64,000 bases of DNA from Tenrec ecaudatus (GCF_050624435.1 NC_134545.1:88564063-88628062); one strand, 5' to 3'. Counted from the first letter of the stretch, positions 1-58,236 are shown. Notes: a model not told the origin generated them from the letters alone. Made by a program: numbers and translations.

Positions 1-2258
1 CTCCCTCTCTTGAATTTTTCTCTTAGCTCCTTGCGTCTTAGCTTTCACCCTGAGCCCCAACTCGACATGCCAGCAGTAGCCACTACTGAGCTGGTCACCA
101 GCAAGCCCTGTGGCCGTCCTGCATAGACCTGAGCGGGCAGTGGCTCAGGGTCGGAGGCATCGTTGTTAAAGTGTGCTTCTTCAGCATCTCGTTTGTCTGG
201 CTTTGGTACATAGCGCTGCTCGTTTGTGCTCCTGTCCCTTTTCGCTCTCTCTCTAGGCACTGGCCACGCAGACGCTCCCCAGCTGTCTGCCTCAACCCTG
301 CTTCTCTGGTGGACTTGAAGCTGGTCCTCAAGCCTTTAGCTGTTGTGTGTTTAGGGACAGTCCCAAAGCTTGTTTAGTAAGGATCGTGTGGAGCACAAAT
401 TCTAGAGTCATTAGACAGTTCTGGTTTCTGATCTCATTGTTCCCAGTCAGTGATTAATTTTGTCCCTTAGCAGTCTGAGCCCAGTTTTCCCCATTTGTAG
501 AAGGAGGATGGCGCTGCCTACCTAACCGAGGCCTAGAGAATTTACGAAGCGATGCTTATTGCAGCCCTTAGCCATCGTCTGGAGTGGTTGAGTTGTTGCA
601 GCTGTGTTGTTATCTTTTTCATTATCGTCACTTCCGGCACTAGGATCACATTTTCCAACTGTATATTCCATTCCCTAGCACTTCATTTCGGCCTTACTGT
701 GCAGATAGCTCATCAAAGCTTCCTTTTCTGATTACTATCTGTAACCACCTAAAACTATCTCCTTGGCGTCTATTTCTCTTCACCATAGGCATCTCAGCAG
801 GCACATTTGTTGCTTGCTTGCCTTCCTTCTGTTCTCTCTTGTTCGCTGGTGTGCAGCCAGCTTGTGGCACAGGTCCTGGCACGCCATAGAGCGTTGGTGT
901 GTCAATGCGTGCTTGGTTAGTGGTGACTGAGAGTGAAAACTCAGTGGCGATGGCGCCAACTTCCACACTTTCCTTCATCGCCTCACCCCACCATTGTCCC
1001 TGTTCTCTTAGTGGATATTGAGGCTAGAAACTAGAACGATTTCTTACTTCTACCACACCTTTCATTCAGTCACATGCCAACTAAATTGGACTCTGCAGAA
1101 GATTTTGCTTTCTTCTCAATTTCCCGTTGCTTTCTTCCTGTTCACTAAGATCCTCATAGACCTCTGGTCTCTAGTACCCTCCCCGGCCAGCTCCTCTCGG
1201 GCTAGTTACTACCAAAGTACTTCTGCGCAGGAGCATCTTGGTAATGGCTGCCGAAGCTCCGTTTCCATCAGGAGAAAACAAAGGAGGCGTCACTCAGTCG
1301 CTCTGGCTCCATCAGACCTTTTCTCTTTGCTGTCGGTGCTACCGCCTAGGGGACAGTCACCGCTGCAGATCCCAGCCCTGCGGTCACCTGCCCTGCGCCC
1401 CTGGCCACAGCTGTTCCTTGGCCTGCCTTCCGCATCCTGCTTGGAGAGTCCTTACTCCCTGCTGCCCTTGAAGGGAGGGCTTGCTTTTCACCTCGGCGGA
1501 CTCTCTCCGTCCCTTCATCTCCTCTCATCCTCTGTTTGCACCTCGACGACTGCACTCAGCCTTAAGTCACTTGTCCAGAAAGTCCCTGGAAAGGCAGATG
1601 TATATTTTAAGCACTAGTATCTGTTTCGCATTATTGGGATGTAAAGAAAGTCTGGTTTAGGTCTTACCTTCAAACAACTTCGAGTCTGCTGTGGGACGAA
1701 ACGGCTTGCAGGTCAACAGCCAATGAAGAGTGTCCAGTGCGACGTCGTCAGGGCTGCCCCGGGGAGCGCGCAGTTAGCAGGGCCTCACGTAGCAGCCCTT
1801 GGAGCCTAGTGGGAGTGCCCCCGTCTTTTACAACAGAAACGTGGGACAGTGTTTTGGTTCAGAAATGTTAAATAATTGCCTCCCAACTCTCCATTCATAA
1901 AGGAGCCCTGGAGGCTATTTAAAAAAAATTACTATCAGTTCAAACACCACCATTTGCTCTGAAGAAGATGTGGCAGGCAGTCTCCTACGCCGAGAGTACA
2001 GCCTTGGAAACCAAGTGGGATCCTGGCAGTTCTGTGCATAGGGCCGCTCTGAGTTAAGTAAATTTGGTGGCAGAGCATCTTTTAGTTGTGTTTGCATGGC
2101 TGAGTGGAGGCTGGAGGCCGGGGCCGTGCTACCTGTGCTCTTCGCTGGGGAGCAGTCCTGTCTTCCTCGGGGTTTCATAAGATAATGTTGGGGGTGAGTA
2201 AATTTTTCACGACTCGGTTATACCAGCATATAACATTTTTTTCCCCTTCCTTTTTAAG
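1..2258 (+). other. SLK: SLK intron (3'-most)
   Basis: This stretch lies upstream of the last SLK exon. I see no exon in it: the coding sequence that should precede the last exon in SLK, a charged helical segment, is not present. The short ORFs here have no recognisable content. A decayed MIR-like piece lies near 440-600 (a pyrimidine-rich CAG-TTTTCCCCATTTGTA type core). Confidence 0.65.
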
Positions 2259-2405
2259 ACACTGGAAGAAGAGTTTGCCAGGAAATTGCAGGAACAGGAA
2301 GTGTTCTTCAAGATGACCGGGGAATCTGAATGCCTTAACCCTTCTACACAGAGCCGGATTTCCAAATTCTACCCTATCCCCAGCGTGCATTCCACTGGGT
2401 CGTAA
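2259..2405 (+). CDS. SLK: SLK last coding exon (STE20-like kinase C-terminus)
   Basis: This is the terminal coding exon of STE20-like serine/threonine kinase, an apoptosis and cytoskeleton-linked kinase of the GCK-V group. The exon follows a TTTTTAAG acceptor and encodes 49 residues including the stop. It starts TLEEEFARKLQEQE, runs through KMTGESECLNPST, and ends FYPIPSVHSTGS with TAA at 2403-2405. This matches the SLK C-terminus I know, with Val for Leu near the end. It closes the C-terminal coiled-coil (ATH) domain used for dimerisation. The kinase domain lies outside the window to the left. The reading frame begins in phase 0 at 2259. Confidence 0.93.
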   Translation, partial: TLEEEFARKLQEQEVFFKMTGESECLNPSTQSRISKFYPIPSVHSTGS

Positions 2406-2535
2406 CAATGGGAAGTGTCTGTGATTGGGTTTGCCCTTTTAAAAGGTGTGATTCTCTTCTCTTCATCTTCTGCCGCAGTCTTATGTCAGATAGCTCATGG
2501 AGACAATCACCTGCCTCACCTTCTGGGTGTTTTTC

Positions 2536-2560
2536 ATTTGTTTGTTTGTTTGTTTGTTTT
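2536..2560. repeat. (TTTG)n simple repeat
   Basis: Short run of TTTG units in the SLK 3' UTR. Confidence 0.8.
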
Positions 2561-4031
2561 AAAGCAGAGATGAAGGGAAAGGAACTAAGACAGATGCTGG
2601 GCCATGTTGGCAGTGTGGCATCTTGCAGTAATTCCCTAAGGTGATTCTGTATAGTAACCTGGACCCTTGACACTGTTCGATAGACACTGTTACTTGAGAA
2701 ACTGTCCGAGAAGTAATGCTTAAGGTTGTTGGAAACAAACCAAACAGCCAAAAAACAATAAAACCACAACTGTTACATCACTTAGTATCAATAAAAGATC
2801 TTTTTACCTGACCTGCTGTCTCAAAGATGCCTAAATTCTGTAGCAGAAACTGCTGCTGAGAGTTGGACTCTGTTTCTATCGTGACTGAGCTCCGAGTCGC
2901 TCGAAACATGCTATTCGTTCAACAACTAAAGATACTTTATCTCTAAGCATAGAGGCAGACACGTAAAGAGAAAACTTGTCTTATTAATTTGTCTAAAACG
3001 ATTACCTGTTTAATCACGCACTGATATTAAAGGTGCTAGTTTTGCTAATAGAATTTTTGTGCCCACTGGTAAATTTCCGTCAAGGTTAAGGAGGATTTTC
3101 TTTTCGAATTCAACAACACAATACCCCTACCATTAAAACATGTCTGGTTATTTTAAAATATCTTGCTTATTGTTTCATAGAAAGTTATACCCAAAAATAT
3201 ACATTGTACAAAGTTTGGAAATACGAACAAGAGCAAAGAAGGGTGACTTTTGGATGTCCAAATGGGAAATGTAGAACTCACAAATTAAAAGTGATGTAGC
3301 TTTAGCTGTCTCGGTGTATGTCATAAATCATCTTCTGACTGGGTTAAATGACTCCCCACCTTAATACATTTTGTTTATTGAGAACTTTTTCAGGGTTCTG
3401 CAGGCTCTGGATCATATTTATAAATGTATGTTATGAAATTAATCTAAAAAGTTTGCTGAGAATACTTTTTAAGCTCTGTATTTAAATGAAATATTTAGAC
3501 AGGTGTTCGAAATGGCTTTTTCTTATTTCAAAATGAGGTCACTTATACTTTGTTCCGAGTTTAGAAACCTTTATCATGATGTTGCCACTATGTGTAACGA
3601 TTGATGAAATGTACACTCTTCTGCCTTCCTGAGGCTTAGAATCTCAAGCATGTGTCTGGTCACAGTATTAGCACCAAGCATACTTGCGTGTGTGTGAATG
3701 ATGCCCACTGCCTTGCCTTTGCTAGCTGTCTTCACTTAAGCGCTAGGTAGTACCACATTGCACACATTTTAGTTCTTAGTTACGTTACATTGGAGGCCAA
3801 TGAAAAATTGAAATGTAACTGGGAACGCTGATCCGTTCATATTGAAATGTCGATGTTGAGAGCACTTTCTTACCATTCGTTTTAAAACTGGATGCTGGAG
3901 CTTATTTTGCCAGTGGTTTAGAGTATTTGAAAAGTCATGTGTGGTTTTAATTTTGTAATTGCTTTTGATAAGCTTAATTCACTTGGACAACTTTTGTAGC
4001 TGGCCTTGATTGCTGGCCGTTTTTATTTTCA

Positions 4032-4056
4032 ACACACACACACACACACACACACA
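4032..4056. repeat. (AC)n microsatellite
   Basis: About 12 AC units in the SLK 3' UTR. Confidence 0.9.
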
Positions 4057-5775
4057 GATCTTCGTGTTGTTGTGAAGTCTTACACAGCTCATGGACATGC
4101 TGCTGTACTCAAAACCCGTCCAATGCTTGCTTCTCCAGTGCTGGGTTGACAATTGTGTTGAAAGCCTTTTAAAAAATAGATGCTTTTTAAAGTAACATCC
4201 AGGATGAAGATGGAAAGTGTTTCTGTTGTCACAGTAACATTGATGGCATCATGCTGCCTGGTGCAGTTCATGATTTCATGTGGGGGAGGGGAGGTTGTCA
4301 TTGCCACTTTCTCCCTGGAAAATGTCAGTTCCATCGGCTTTTTTAAAAGGAGTATTTTGGGCTGTGGCCATATTTTTTCAGAACCGTTTCCGTGAGCTCT
4401 TCCGTGATAAATCATTTGACCGGAAGATTTCGTCCTTTCTGTTTTTCTCAACTTGACATCGTGATTGTTGAGTACAGTAGCCAGGCCCAGAGGGGTAAGT
4501 TTCATCCATGGCTCATCTCCCCTCAAACTGCCTGTTGAATTCAGTGTTCACCCACAAGTTCTCTTTCAAGTATGACATATGTATTCATGTGCGTGGGGGC
4601 CTCTACGATGCCACACACATAAAGGCGAAACACTTACTCGCTGTCATACTTTCCAAAACGTGTTTTCTTACCAAATAATGCTGTTTGTCCCCCTTCCTGC
4701 CCACCTCTTGCTCCGCTCTCTTGTGAGGTAGGTCAGTGACCGGTCTTGGCGTAAGTGGGCACCAGGGAGAGGGGCACAGACTTCACTGACATCTAAGAGA
4801 GCAGGCAAGTCCCGCCTCGATGCGGTGGCGTTTGTGGCTGTATGGCAGCAGGTGCAAGGAGAGTCAGTCCTACAAGGCAGTCTCCATCTGAGCACCTGAT
4901 GCCTCAGTCTCCCTTCTCCTCTCCAGCCCCTCGGACCAGCTTGCCTTTCCTAGTGCTCTCAGCCCAGAGCTGGCTGTGAGGCTGGATCAGCTGCTACTCT
5001 CCCAGAGTCAGGATCAGGCTGCTGCTGACCCTTTCCTATAGGGGAGCCACAGGGTGGGGAAGGCAGAACCGTAGAATGCCTATCTTTGTTGGAAACAGTC
5101 TGCCCGCCCTGTGACAGGATACAGCAAATTGTAATAAACTAACCCAGAACCAGAGCTACCTCGAAGTAGTGTTTCCTCAAGCACAAAGCTCTCAGGCACA
5201 AGAGACCCGCTTTAGGGGAGGGCCTCTGATTTCTTGAGCATCCTGTTTCAGAAGGTCCTGTCTTTTGTACTTATAATGACTGCCCCACCTCCCCATTCCA
5301 CACTGTGCTTACATGACAAAGACTCCTCTGAGAAGCCAAATTCTGCCCAGTTATCCCCCCCCCCCCCCAGATTGTCGATTCAAGAGTAACCTAGAACTGA
5401 GGTGGGAGAGAGGCGTGGTTTCCAGCTCTAATGGTCTTTTGGTTAATGATTGTCTTCCAGAAAAGTGATGATCTAAGTAGAATGGCATGGCGTTTTAAAC
5501 GCTTTTCTTTGTTTAAGTGGAAGGCACATCAAGTGCACCTTCTCTCTGCTCTCCCGTGGCTGTGGCTGCGTGTGTTTGATACAGCTTTAAAGTTCCTGCT
5601 CCTCAGCGTGGGGCAGAGTGCTCTCCCTGTCTTCAATGTTGGCTGCAGCTTTTTGACCCTGCCAGACTTGCAGTGTAATGACTTGCCACAAGCTGAATTT
5701 TCAGAAAGAATTGATTCAGATCCTGCCTCCTGTCTGTCTGGGAACAAACATGTCTTTTCAGTCATGAGATTGACA

Positions 5776-5781
5776 AATAAA
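5776..5781 (+). terminator. SLK: Probable SLK polyadenylation signal
   Basis: Canonical AATAAA on the + strand, placed where a ~3.4 kb SLK 3' UTR would end. Earlier and later AATAAA motifs exist, so the assignment is tentative. Confidence 0.5.
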
Positions 5782-6427
5782 GCTATTTCTTCATGCATTT
5801 TGGGAAGCTGTCTTTTCTTGTTAATCTTTGAAATACATGGTTCTGCATGAGTGCTGCCCCATGGGGTTTCAAGGCGGGGGCCTGTTGGAAGCTGGGCAAC
5901 CAGCGTGTCTTCCGGGGCCCCAAGGACCAGCCCTTGAGCCAGTGGTGACCCTTCTGGACGTACCAAGTACATACACATGTGCACACATGTAATTTCTACT
6001 GGTAACTGGACTTGGGCCGAGATCCCCTTTTTGGAAGGTGCTGAACGTATTTCCATCAACCTACGGATATGCATGTTCTTATTTCCTGGTGTATGTGTTT
6101 TTTTTTTCTCTTAGGATGCATTGTTTTTCCTCACTAAGCACATCACAAACCTTTTGACCCCACTTCTGCCAACAGTTAACCTCTGTCACGGAGCTACATC
6201 AGACTCAGTGGACGCTAGGCAGCATCATTTGGCAAAGTGCCCAGCTCTGCTCGGAGGAAGGCATGGCGTGGCATTTTCTGATCTGAGCATGATGCAGGCT
6301 CTTGAGCTCACCCATGGCCTTTATTTTTAATGGAATAAAAGTGGTGAGGACAGATCTGCTCACATCCTCTTTCTGGGTCTGTCCAGGGAAGGTAGCAGGT
6401 TGGCTCCTGCCCTGTTTGTGCCTAGGA

Positions 6428-6612
6428 CAGTGGTCCTCAACCTTCCTGATGCTGTGACCCTTGAATCTAGTTCCTCATGTGGCAGTGACCCCTCAACCAT
6501 AACATTATTTTTGTTGCTCCTCCATCACTGTCATTTTGCTACTGTTATGAATCGGGCGACTCCTGGAAAGGGTCATTCAATCCCCAAAGGGCTCACAGGT
6601 TGAGAGCTGCTG
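6428..6612 (-). mobile_element. SPIN-like non-autonomous hAT element, copy 1
   Basis: About 185 bp with terminal inverted repeats of the CAGTGGTTCTCAACCT type (here CAGTGGTCCTCAACCTTCC and the inverse at the right end). The core is shared with copies at 18044, 34101 and 54184. The 8-bp flanks GCCTAGGA and GCATAGGC match at 6 of 8 positions, consistent with a decayed hAT target-site duplication. Confidence 0.82.
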
Positions 6613-6704
6613 GCATAGGCCATAGACCCAGATGAAGGCTATTTGATGCGCTGGTAAGGTAAGCCTAGTGGCTAGAGGAGAAGCCGCGAATCCTGTGAAG
6701 AATC

Positions 6705-6710
6705 TTTATT
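6705..6710 (-). terminator. Alternative - strand AATAAA downstream of COL17A1
   Basis: Plus-strand TTTATT gives AATAAA on the - strand, with another at about 6786. Either could end a longer COL17A1 3' UTR (about 2 kb); the ATTAAA at 7683 gives a length nearer the human one. Confidence 0.3.
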
Positions 6711-7664
6711 GAAGCAGAGAGAGGAGTCCCTGAGCTGCTCAACACAGAAATACATTGGTTCCAACTTTGGGTAGAACGGATGGATTTTATTTGGGAAAAC
6801 GTTATCAAAAAGCATGGTGCATTCAGTTACATACAAGAGGAAGCTTTCAACAGACGGTAAGCCAAAGTTGTTCATTTGCAGTATAAAAGTTTTTTGAAAT
6901 TCTTCAGGATTTATGAACTCATTAGAAATGCCCGCGTGGTTTCAGAACTCAGCTGCTCTCAGGCTACTGGAGCATGTGAGGTGTGTGGCGTGTGAGTTTT
7001 CCTTCCCATGGTAGTGTATGAGAAAACGCAGGAATTCAGTCAGCCTTTTAGAAGAACAGAGTAGCACTGGATCCCATTTGGCCACATCTTGAACTGCTGA
7101 ACCAATTGTAACAAATCGAAACATTGATCAAGTAGAGCCGCTTGGGCAGAGTGGCTGATAGTGCTATGTGTTTTTTGCCTAGCTGTGGGCCATGTCCTCA
7201 TAACAGGAGGTTTGATAGTCCATTTACCATGCCCCTATAATTCTCATTGCTCTTTCTGAGGAAGCCCCTACAGCAGTTTCACGTCCTGTGACCGCCCTGC
7301 ACATGTATATTTCCACATGCTGAGGGGAGGCCCTTCAAGTGCTTGGCAGCGTATCCCGATCAAGTTCTGCCTGGCAAGCTCTCTGGTAAATAACAGGAGC
7401 AGGTCCTGAACAGAACAGTGTTTGCCTTCTTGTGTTTAAACGAGCGAGAGTTGGCGTTTGGGCACAATTAACCCCACTATCTAACAGGCTTAAGAAAGCC
7501 TGTGGAGAAATGGAATTAAGAGAGAATGGAATTTTTCCATGAACCTTTTGAAGGCATGTTTGTATGTGTGGGGCGGGGGGGGGGGGCAGATGTTAGCTTT
7601 TTCTTGGTCAGGTATATCATGAAACACTAAAAAATACCCCAAAATCTTTAACAGGAACTTTTAC

Positions 7665-8765
7665 GCTTGAGATGACTTTTCCTTTAATAGACCACATCCG
7701 TATGGCTTTAGACATTAAAAAGTGCTTTCCAGCTAGCTGTCTGCAGCATCCCATGCCATTGACCCCTTGCAGACAGGGTGACCGCTCTACCGATGCCACC
7801 CTCCCCCATCAGATGTCCACCCTGCTTTCCCTCCCCACCTCTTTGCTCTTTTTCCATTGTCCTCTGTTCCTGTTTGCTGCAGTCTAGCTCAGGATAGCAT
7901 ATCTAGGAACTAGCCCAGGCCTACGTATACACCTCATCGCTACAATCAAACTTCCTAAGCAAGTGGGGTTGGGACCGTGAAAAATAAACCCTGGTACTTC
8001 CTGTAGGGAGTGAATTTCTGAGCACTTTAAATTCCAAGAGTGACTTCTTAGCTAACGCTTTCCTGTGACTAGAGACTGCTGAGTGAACGAGAGGAAGGAG
8101 CTGCGACTTGGCCTCCCTGCTTTGGGCAGACACACACCCTGATCAGGGCCCCCTCTAGGAAGGCCCCACCCTCCCCCACTTCCCATGCCTGAGCTCGTGA
8201 CGCCAAACACCAAACCAAACTCATGGTCATGGAGTCAATTCTGACTCAAGGGACCGTGCAGGACAGAGTAGAACTGCCCCTTTGGGTTTCCAAGACTAAA
8301 TCTTTACAGGAGTAGAAAGCCTCCTCTTTGTCTCGGAGCTAGCGCTGGTGGTTTTGAAATGCCAACCTTGTGGTTAGCAGACTGGCGCTTAACTCACTGC
8401 ACCACCAGGATTCCTCCTGAGCTCATTAATATAGGCAAAGGCCAGACTGCAGAGCTGAGTTTTACTAACTAGCTTTCCTAGGCTGGGGCTTGAGCCACGT
8501 GCTGGGAAGGCCTCGGCGCGCAGACCTGGATAGCACAACAGTCGGTCAGCTGCACGCTGTACCCACCCGGGGAAGCTGGTGCACAGTACTTCTGGACCGG
8601 TTTATATGTACATCTATTTCCCAGACTAAAAAGAGTGTTGCTAGTTGCCTATTGGGCGGCGGTGTCTCAGTAGAAAGTTGATGGCTTCTGGCTCTGGAGA
8701 GAATTTGACAGAAGCACCGGAAGCCATTGCAAGAGCGGTGGAGGCAGCTGCTCTGCCTGGCGGGC
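7665..8765 (-). other. COL17A1: COL17A1 3' UTR (end inferred)
   Basis: This is sequence downstream of the COL17A1 stop. An ATTAAA variant polyadenylation signal on the - strand at 7683-7688 would give a UTR of about 1.1 kb, similar to the roughly 1 kb human UTR. It would include an AfroSINE at 8196-8417. The exact end is not decided from sequence. Confidence 0.4.
8196..8417 (-). mobile_element. AfroSINE copy in COL17A1 3' UTR
   Basis: Near full-length SINE, head on the - strand. It shows the tRNA-like head (gcgcttaactcactgcacca read on +), the 'gtggttagcagac' block, the 'cctcctctttgtc' block and the 'gagtcaattctgactc' tail block. It is sense relative to COL17A1. Confidence 0.85.
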
Positions 8766-54527
<45,762 letters not shown>

Positions 54528-54569
54528 CCTGCGGGAAAAACCCGGGAGCCATGAGCAGCCATGTCACCC

Positions 54570-54735
54570 ACCACCTCAAAACACTCGCTGCCATTGAATC
54601 GATTCGGACTCGGAGCGGCCCCTAGGACGGGGCGCAATGACCCGGTCTTCTTCCCAGCAGCTGCTGATTTCAAGCTGCTCCCCTTGCAGTTAGCAGCCCG
54701 ACCTGTAACCCGCTCTTACCAGCGGGGCTCCTTGC
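54570..54735 (-). mobile_element. AfroSINE
   Basis: 'ctgccattgaatcgattcgg', 'cttgcagttagcagcccgac', 'cagcggggctcct' blocks. Confidence 0.8.
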
Positions 54736-54884
54736 CCCCCTACCATAGTTTATCATCGGTATGCATCCCTACTGCTTAAGACAAGGCTCGGAGCCTTGAT
54801 TTCTAGAGTTGAGCCATACCGATTTCTTGTCATCCGTTGTACTAGAGAATAATTAAATTCTCATACCTTGGATTCCATTCTTGG

Positions 54885-55100
54885 TACTACCAACCAGCCA
54901 CTGCCATTGAGTTGGCTCTGACTCATGGCGACCCTACGGGCAGGGTAGAACTGCCTTTGGTTTCTGAGACGGTAACTTTTGACAGGAGTAGAGAGCCTCA
55001 TCTTTTTCCTGAGCAGCCACTGGTGGTTTCAAACCGCTGACCTTGCGTTTGGCAGCCCAACCAACGCATAATCAACTCTGCCCTCAGGGCTTCTTTTTCA
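54885..55100 (-). mobile_element. AfroSINE
   Basis: 'actgccattgagttggctct', 'gactcatggcgaccctacgg', 'tttgacaggagtagagagcc', 'aaaccgctgaccttgcgttt' blocks. Confidence 0.88.
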
Positions 55101-55459
55101 TGGTGGAGGGATCCAGATAAAATTGAGCAGACCGCCCCTGTGGAGACCCCAAGGGATTTATATAGCTTTTGTTGCTACCTGTCCAGGCACTTAGTGTGAT
55201 CACTTAGTTTTGTTTTGATGTCGCCCACCATGTCCCCTGCTCTAGACGGGCCTCTATGAATGTAAGAAAGTATTTAGTGTTTGGATGTTATCCTGGCATT
55301 TGATGGATTTAAATCTGGACACAATCATGGTAATGGTCAGAGACTACACTGGTATAAAACTTTATACTTTTCAAGGCCTGTACTTCTCTGTTCATAATAA
55401 ACCTGCTCTAGTATGCTTATCAATAGGCCAGTGTAGGAAAAATATATGTATAACAGCCA

Positions 55460-55615
55460 TAGTAAAGCAAACCCACTGCCATCGAGTCAGTGCTGACTCA
55501 CAACGACCCTCTGTAGGTTTCTGAAATGGAAACTGTTTCCCGGAGAAGAAAGTCCAGTCTTTCTCACGAGGACCTGCTGGTGACCCTGCAGATCTCAGTC
55601 CAATGCATAACCACT
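55460..55615 (-). mobile_element. AfroSINE
   Basis: 'cccactgccatcgagtcagt', 'gctgactcacaacgaccctc', 'gaagaaagtccagtctttct' blocks. Confidence 0.82.
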
Positions 55616-55629
55616 ACCACCACCACCTG

Positions 55630-55855
55630 TGCGCCCCCACCCCAATCTCCCTGCTACAGAGCTAATGCCAACTCAGAGTGGCCCTATAAGGACGGCGGAG
55701 AACTGCCCCTGTCGGTTTCTGAAACGGCAATTCTTTACAGGAGTAGAAAGTTTCATCTTTTCCACTTGGAGTGGCTGGTGGTTTCAAACTGCTGACCTTG
55801 CAGTTAGAAGCCCAACCCGTCGTAACCCACTACACTACCAGGGTTCCTGTTCAGA
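55630..55855 (-). mobile_element. AfroSINE
   Basis: 'gagctaatgccaactcagag', 'ttctttacaggagtagaaag', 'ctgaccttgcagttagaagc', 'cactacactaccagggttcc'. Adjacent to the previous copy, same orientation. Confidence 0.88.
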
Positions 55856-57947
55856 GATCTAAAGACAGCACATAGTCAAATGTGTTATCTGTGCTCTCCC
55901 TTCATTCTTGTGTCCCTTCTGAAAGTGGAACGACTGAGAGTTTAAGCTTATTCTTTAGTGTGGTGGTTGGTGAGGAAGTGGAGCGCCAGAGAAACAGAAC
56001 TAGAATCTCTGACCCAATGGGGATCTTTTTTTTCTCCATGAGTCCCAGTCCTAGAAGGACTTGAACTCTGGCTTTCTCCTCCACCAAACTTCCATCCCTC
56101 CTCATCTATCATTGGATTGACATTGGATTCTAAATTCTGGGGTCAGTCACTTCTGCCTAGGAAGTGCGTGGCTCAGAAATCTCCCAGCTCGTCTTCTGCC
56201 TGGGGACGTCAGGGCCCATTTTTTCATTAGGCACAGTGGACACAATCGGAAGCTCCTTGATTCTTTCAGGGCTCCACAAAAATGTTTTCCTTTCTTTTCA
56301 AATCAGAAGGGAACAAAATAACTAACCAAACCTGGATGATATTCTTTTTCATATTGGTGCAGTTGTAAAAGCTAGTTAACACAAACTGTTTTGTTTTTCG
56401 TGGAAGAGGGGCCTAAAATGGTAAAAGGACCTCACACCCACAGACGATTTAATGCAGTCATGCATGTCTTTCCCACCCAAACACGGGCACAATCCAACGA
56501 GCTGGTCAACTTCCAGCAGGATTAACAAGGGCTGGCACAGCTAGCTTTAGGGCCTGGTTGAATGTGCCAACTTCTTGCTCACTGGTGTTTCTTAAATGCA
56601 GCTCGGGGCAAAGAATGAGACATCATAGAAAAAAAATCCACCTGGATCTGAGAAGCCACAGAATGTCTTTACAGGCATGGTTCCTGGAACCAAGAGGAGG
56701 GGCTTCCTCAGCCATTTAACAAGGGAGTCCAGTTCTCATGAGAAGTTCACCCTGGCTTGTGACCACATCTTCTGTCCAGCCCTGACCACTGTGACATCTG
56801 TCATGCAAACCTATGTGTAACCAGACACCCCGTTCGAAATCCTTTGTTTAAACATGATGATCTTTGGGACCTCCAAAGACCCTCCCTGCCCCCAGCTTTG
56901 GGTGGGGGGTGTGATTGGGACTCTTAGATGTCACCCGAACTGCTATGAAACCTTATCCTGAAAGGAACTGTTTATAGCCATCCACAGAAAGGAACTTCTG
57001 TTCCCCACATGTTATCATTTACTCTTTCCCTCCAGTGAAGGGGAATTTGGAACTGGCACCGGCCGGGTGTATTCCAGGTGTAGCCAGGAAGGCAGACTGA
57101 TGATAGCTCCGTTAGGTAAGAGTCTCAATCCCCAGGCTGCAAACCTGGCAAGTGGGTTCTTGTTCTTTCTGCTCCCAGAAAAATAATAGACGCCTCTAGG
57201 CCTCTGTCTTTCTCTAAGTCCCAGAGACGGGGCTGCAGTTTCTGCAGTAAAAAGCCTAGGGTTTCTCAGTTTCCAGTGGGCGGGAAGAGACAGTGATTCA
57301 GAAATCACCGAGCTCCTCCAACGCTCGGGGTTCCTCACTGGAAGGCACCCTGCAAATGAGCCTCCCCTCATTTCCCCTGTGTTTCTCTGGGCCTGAAGCC
57401 CCTCAAGTAGCTGTGTATCCCATGGCCATGCAGAATGATCCCAACAGATCTAAAACTACCGCCTAGATGTTGGTTGGCTTTGCCGGAGTCCTTGGCCAGA
57501 TTGCCAGGCTGGGGTAGCAGTGATGTGTTGGGGGAATTCCTTTCAAGCAAAGGTAAGAGAAAACACAAACAAGCAAACAAACAAACCCAAAATACCAAAG
57601 GTAAGAGAAAACTAGCTATAAGTGAGGTATCAATTGGAGTACTGATGGATTGAGAGTCAAGCATGAACTGGGCTCAGCCCCTGTACCCGTTCCTCACAGG
57701 GCTTCTTTTGCAGCATTTTCAGGACATTTTCAGGGTTGGTGGTTTTGAGCAGTGTGACGGATGGACGGACGGAGTGGGTCTTAGGGAGGGGAAGTTTACA
57801 TGCCCAAGCGCGTGCCTGAACATGCCTCTCCTAACAGCACTCACCGTGCCCTCGTCTTCCCAACGCACCAGGCAGTGGAAACACTGTCAAATATCACAAT
57901 TTAAACCATAAGACCTTCAGCCTCTACTCTGAGTAGGACGAGCACTT

Positions 57948-58030
57948 CATCCACGGTCTCTGCTCTAAACACACCCACCTGCAAGTTTTCATCCAAGTTC
58001 TCTGCTCTAAACACACCCACCTGCAAGTTT
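57948..58030. repeat. 42-bp tandem duplication
   Basis: Two adjacent copies (57948-57989, 57990-58030) sharing CTCTGCTCTAAACACACCCA and CCTGCAAGTTT, nearly identical. Confidence 0.88.
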
Positions 58031-58194
58031 GGGTTCCAACGAGCTGCTTCATGTTTTTTTTTCACACTTAATGGTCTTTTTAAGATGTAAAAATTGAAAC
58101 AATTTTTGGTCTATTTTTCTACATTCCCCCCCCTTTCTACTTTAGTTCAAATGCTGTCACATCCCCCTCTAACTATTCAGATGATGGAGATGCG

Positions 58195-58197
<3 letters not shown>

Positions 58198-58233
<36 letters not shown>
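58198..58233. repeat. (AC)n microsatellite
   Basis: About 17 units in intron 1. Confidence 0.95.

Positions 58234-58236
<3 letters not shown>

Larger units (their letters stand above)
2406..5800 (+). other. SLK: SLK 3' UTR (end inferred)
   Basis: AT-rich sequence follows the SLK stop with no further coding content. AATAAA motifs occur near 2758, 2790, 5130 and at 5776-5781. The last gives a 3.4 kb UTR, close to the long 3' UTR expected for SLK, so I place the end near 5.8 kb. Another AATAAA at about 6333 could serve a longer form. It contains an AC microsatellite at 4032-4056 and a C tract near 5347-5361. Confidence 0.55.

Noticed and set aside
45-260. Minus-strand ORF containing AQVYAGR, resembling the collagen XVII C-terminus
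   Set aside because: The true C-terminal exon is at 8766-8818 with proper splice context; this lies beyond SLK and matches for only six residues, so it is chance.
1018-1617. 199-codon + strand ORF
   Set aside because: No recognisable domain, biased Ser/Leu composition, lies in an SLK intron without splice or promoter support.
57015-57371. Minus-strand 118-codon ORF considered as COL17A1 first exon or separate gene
   Set aside because: No strong donor at its end; the site at 59867 has a better donor and a TATA-like box.
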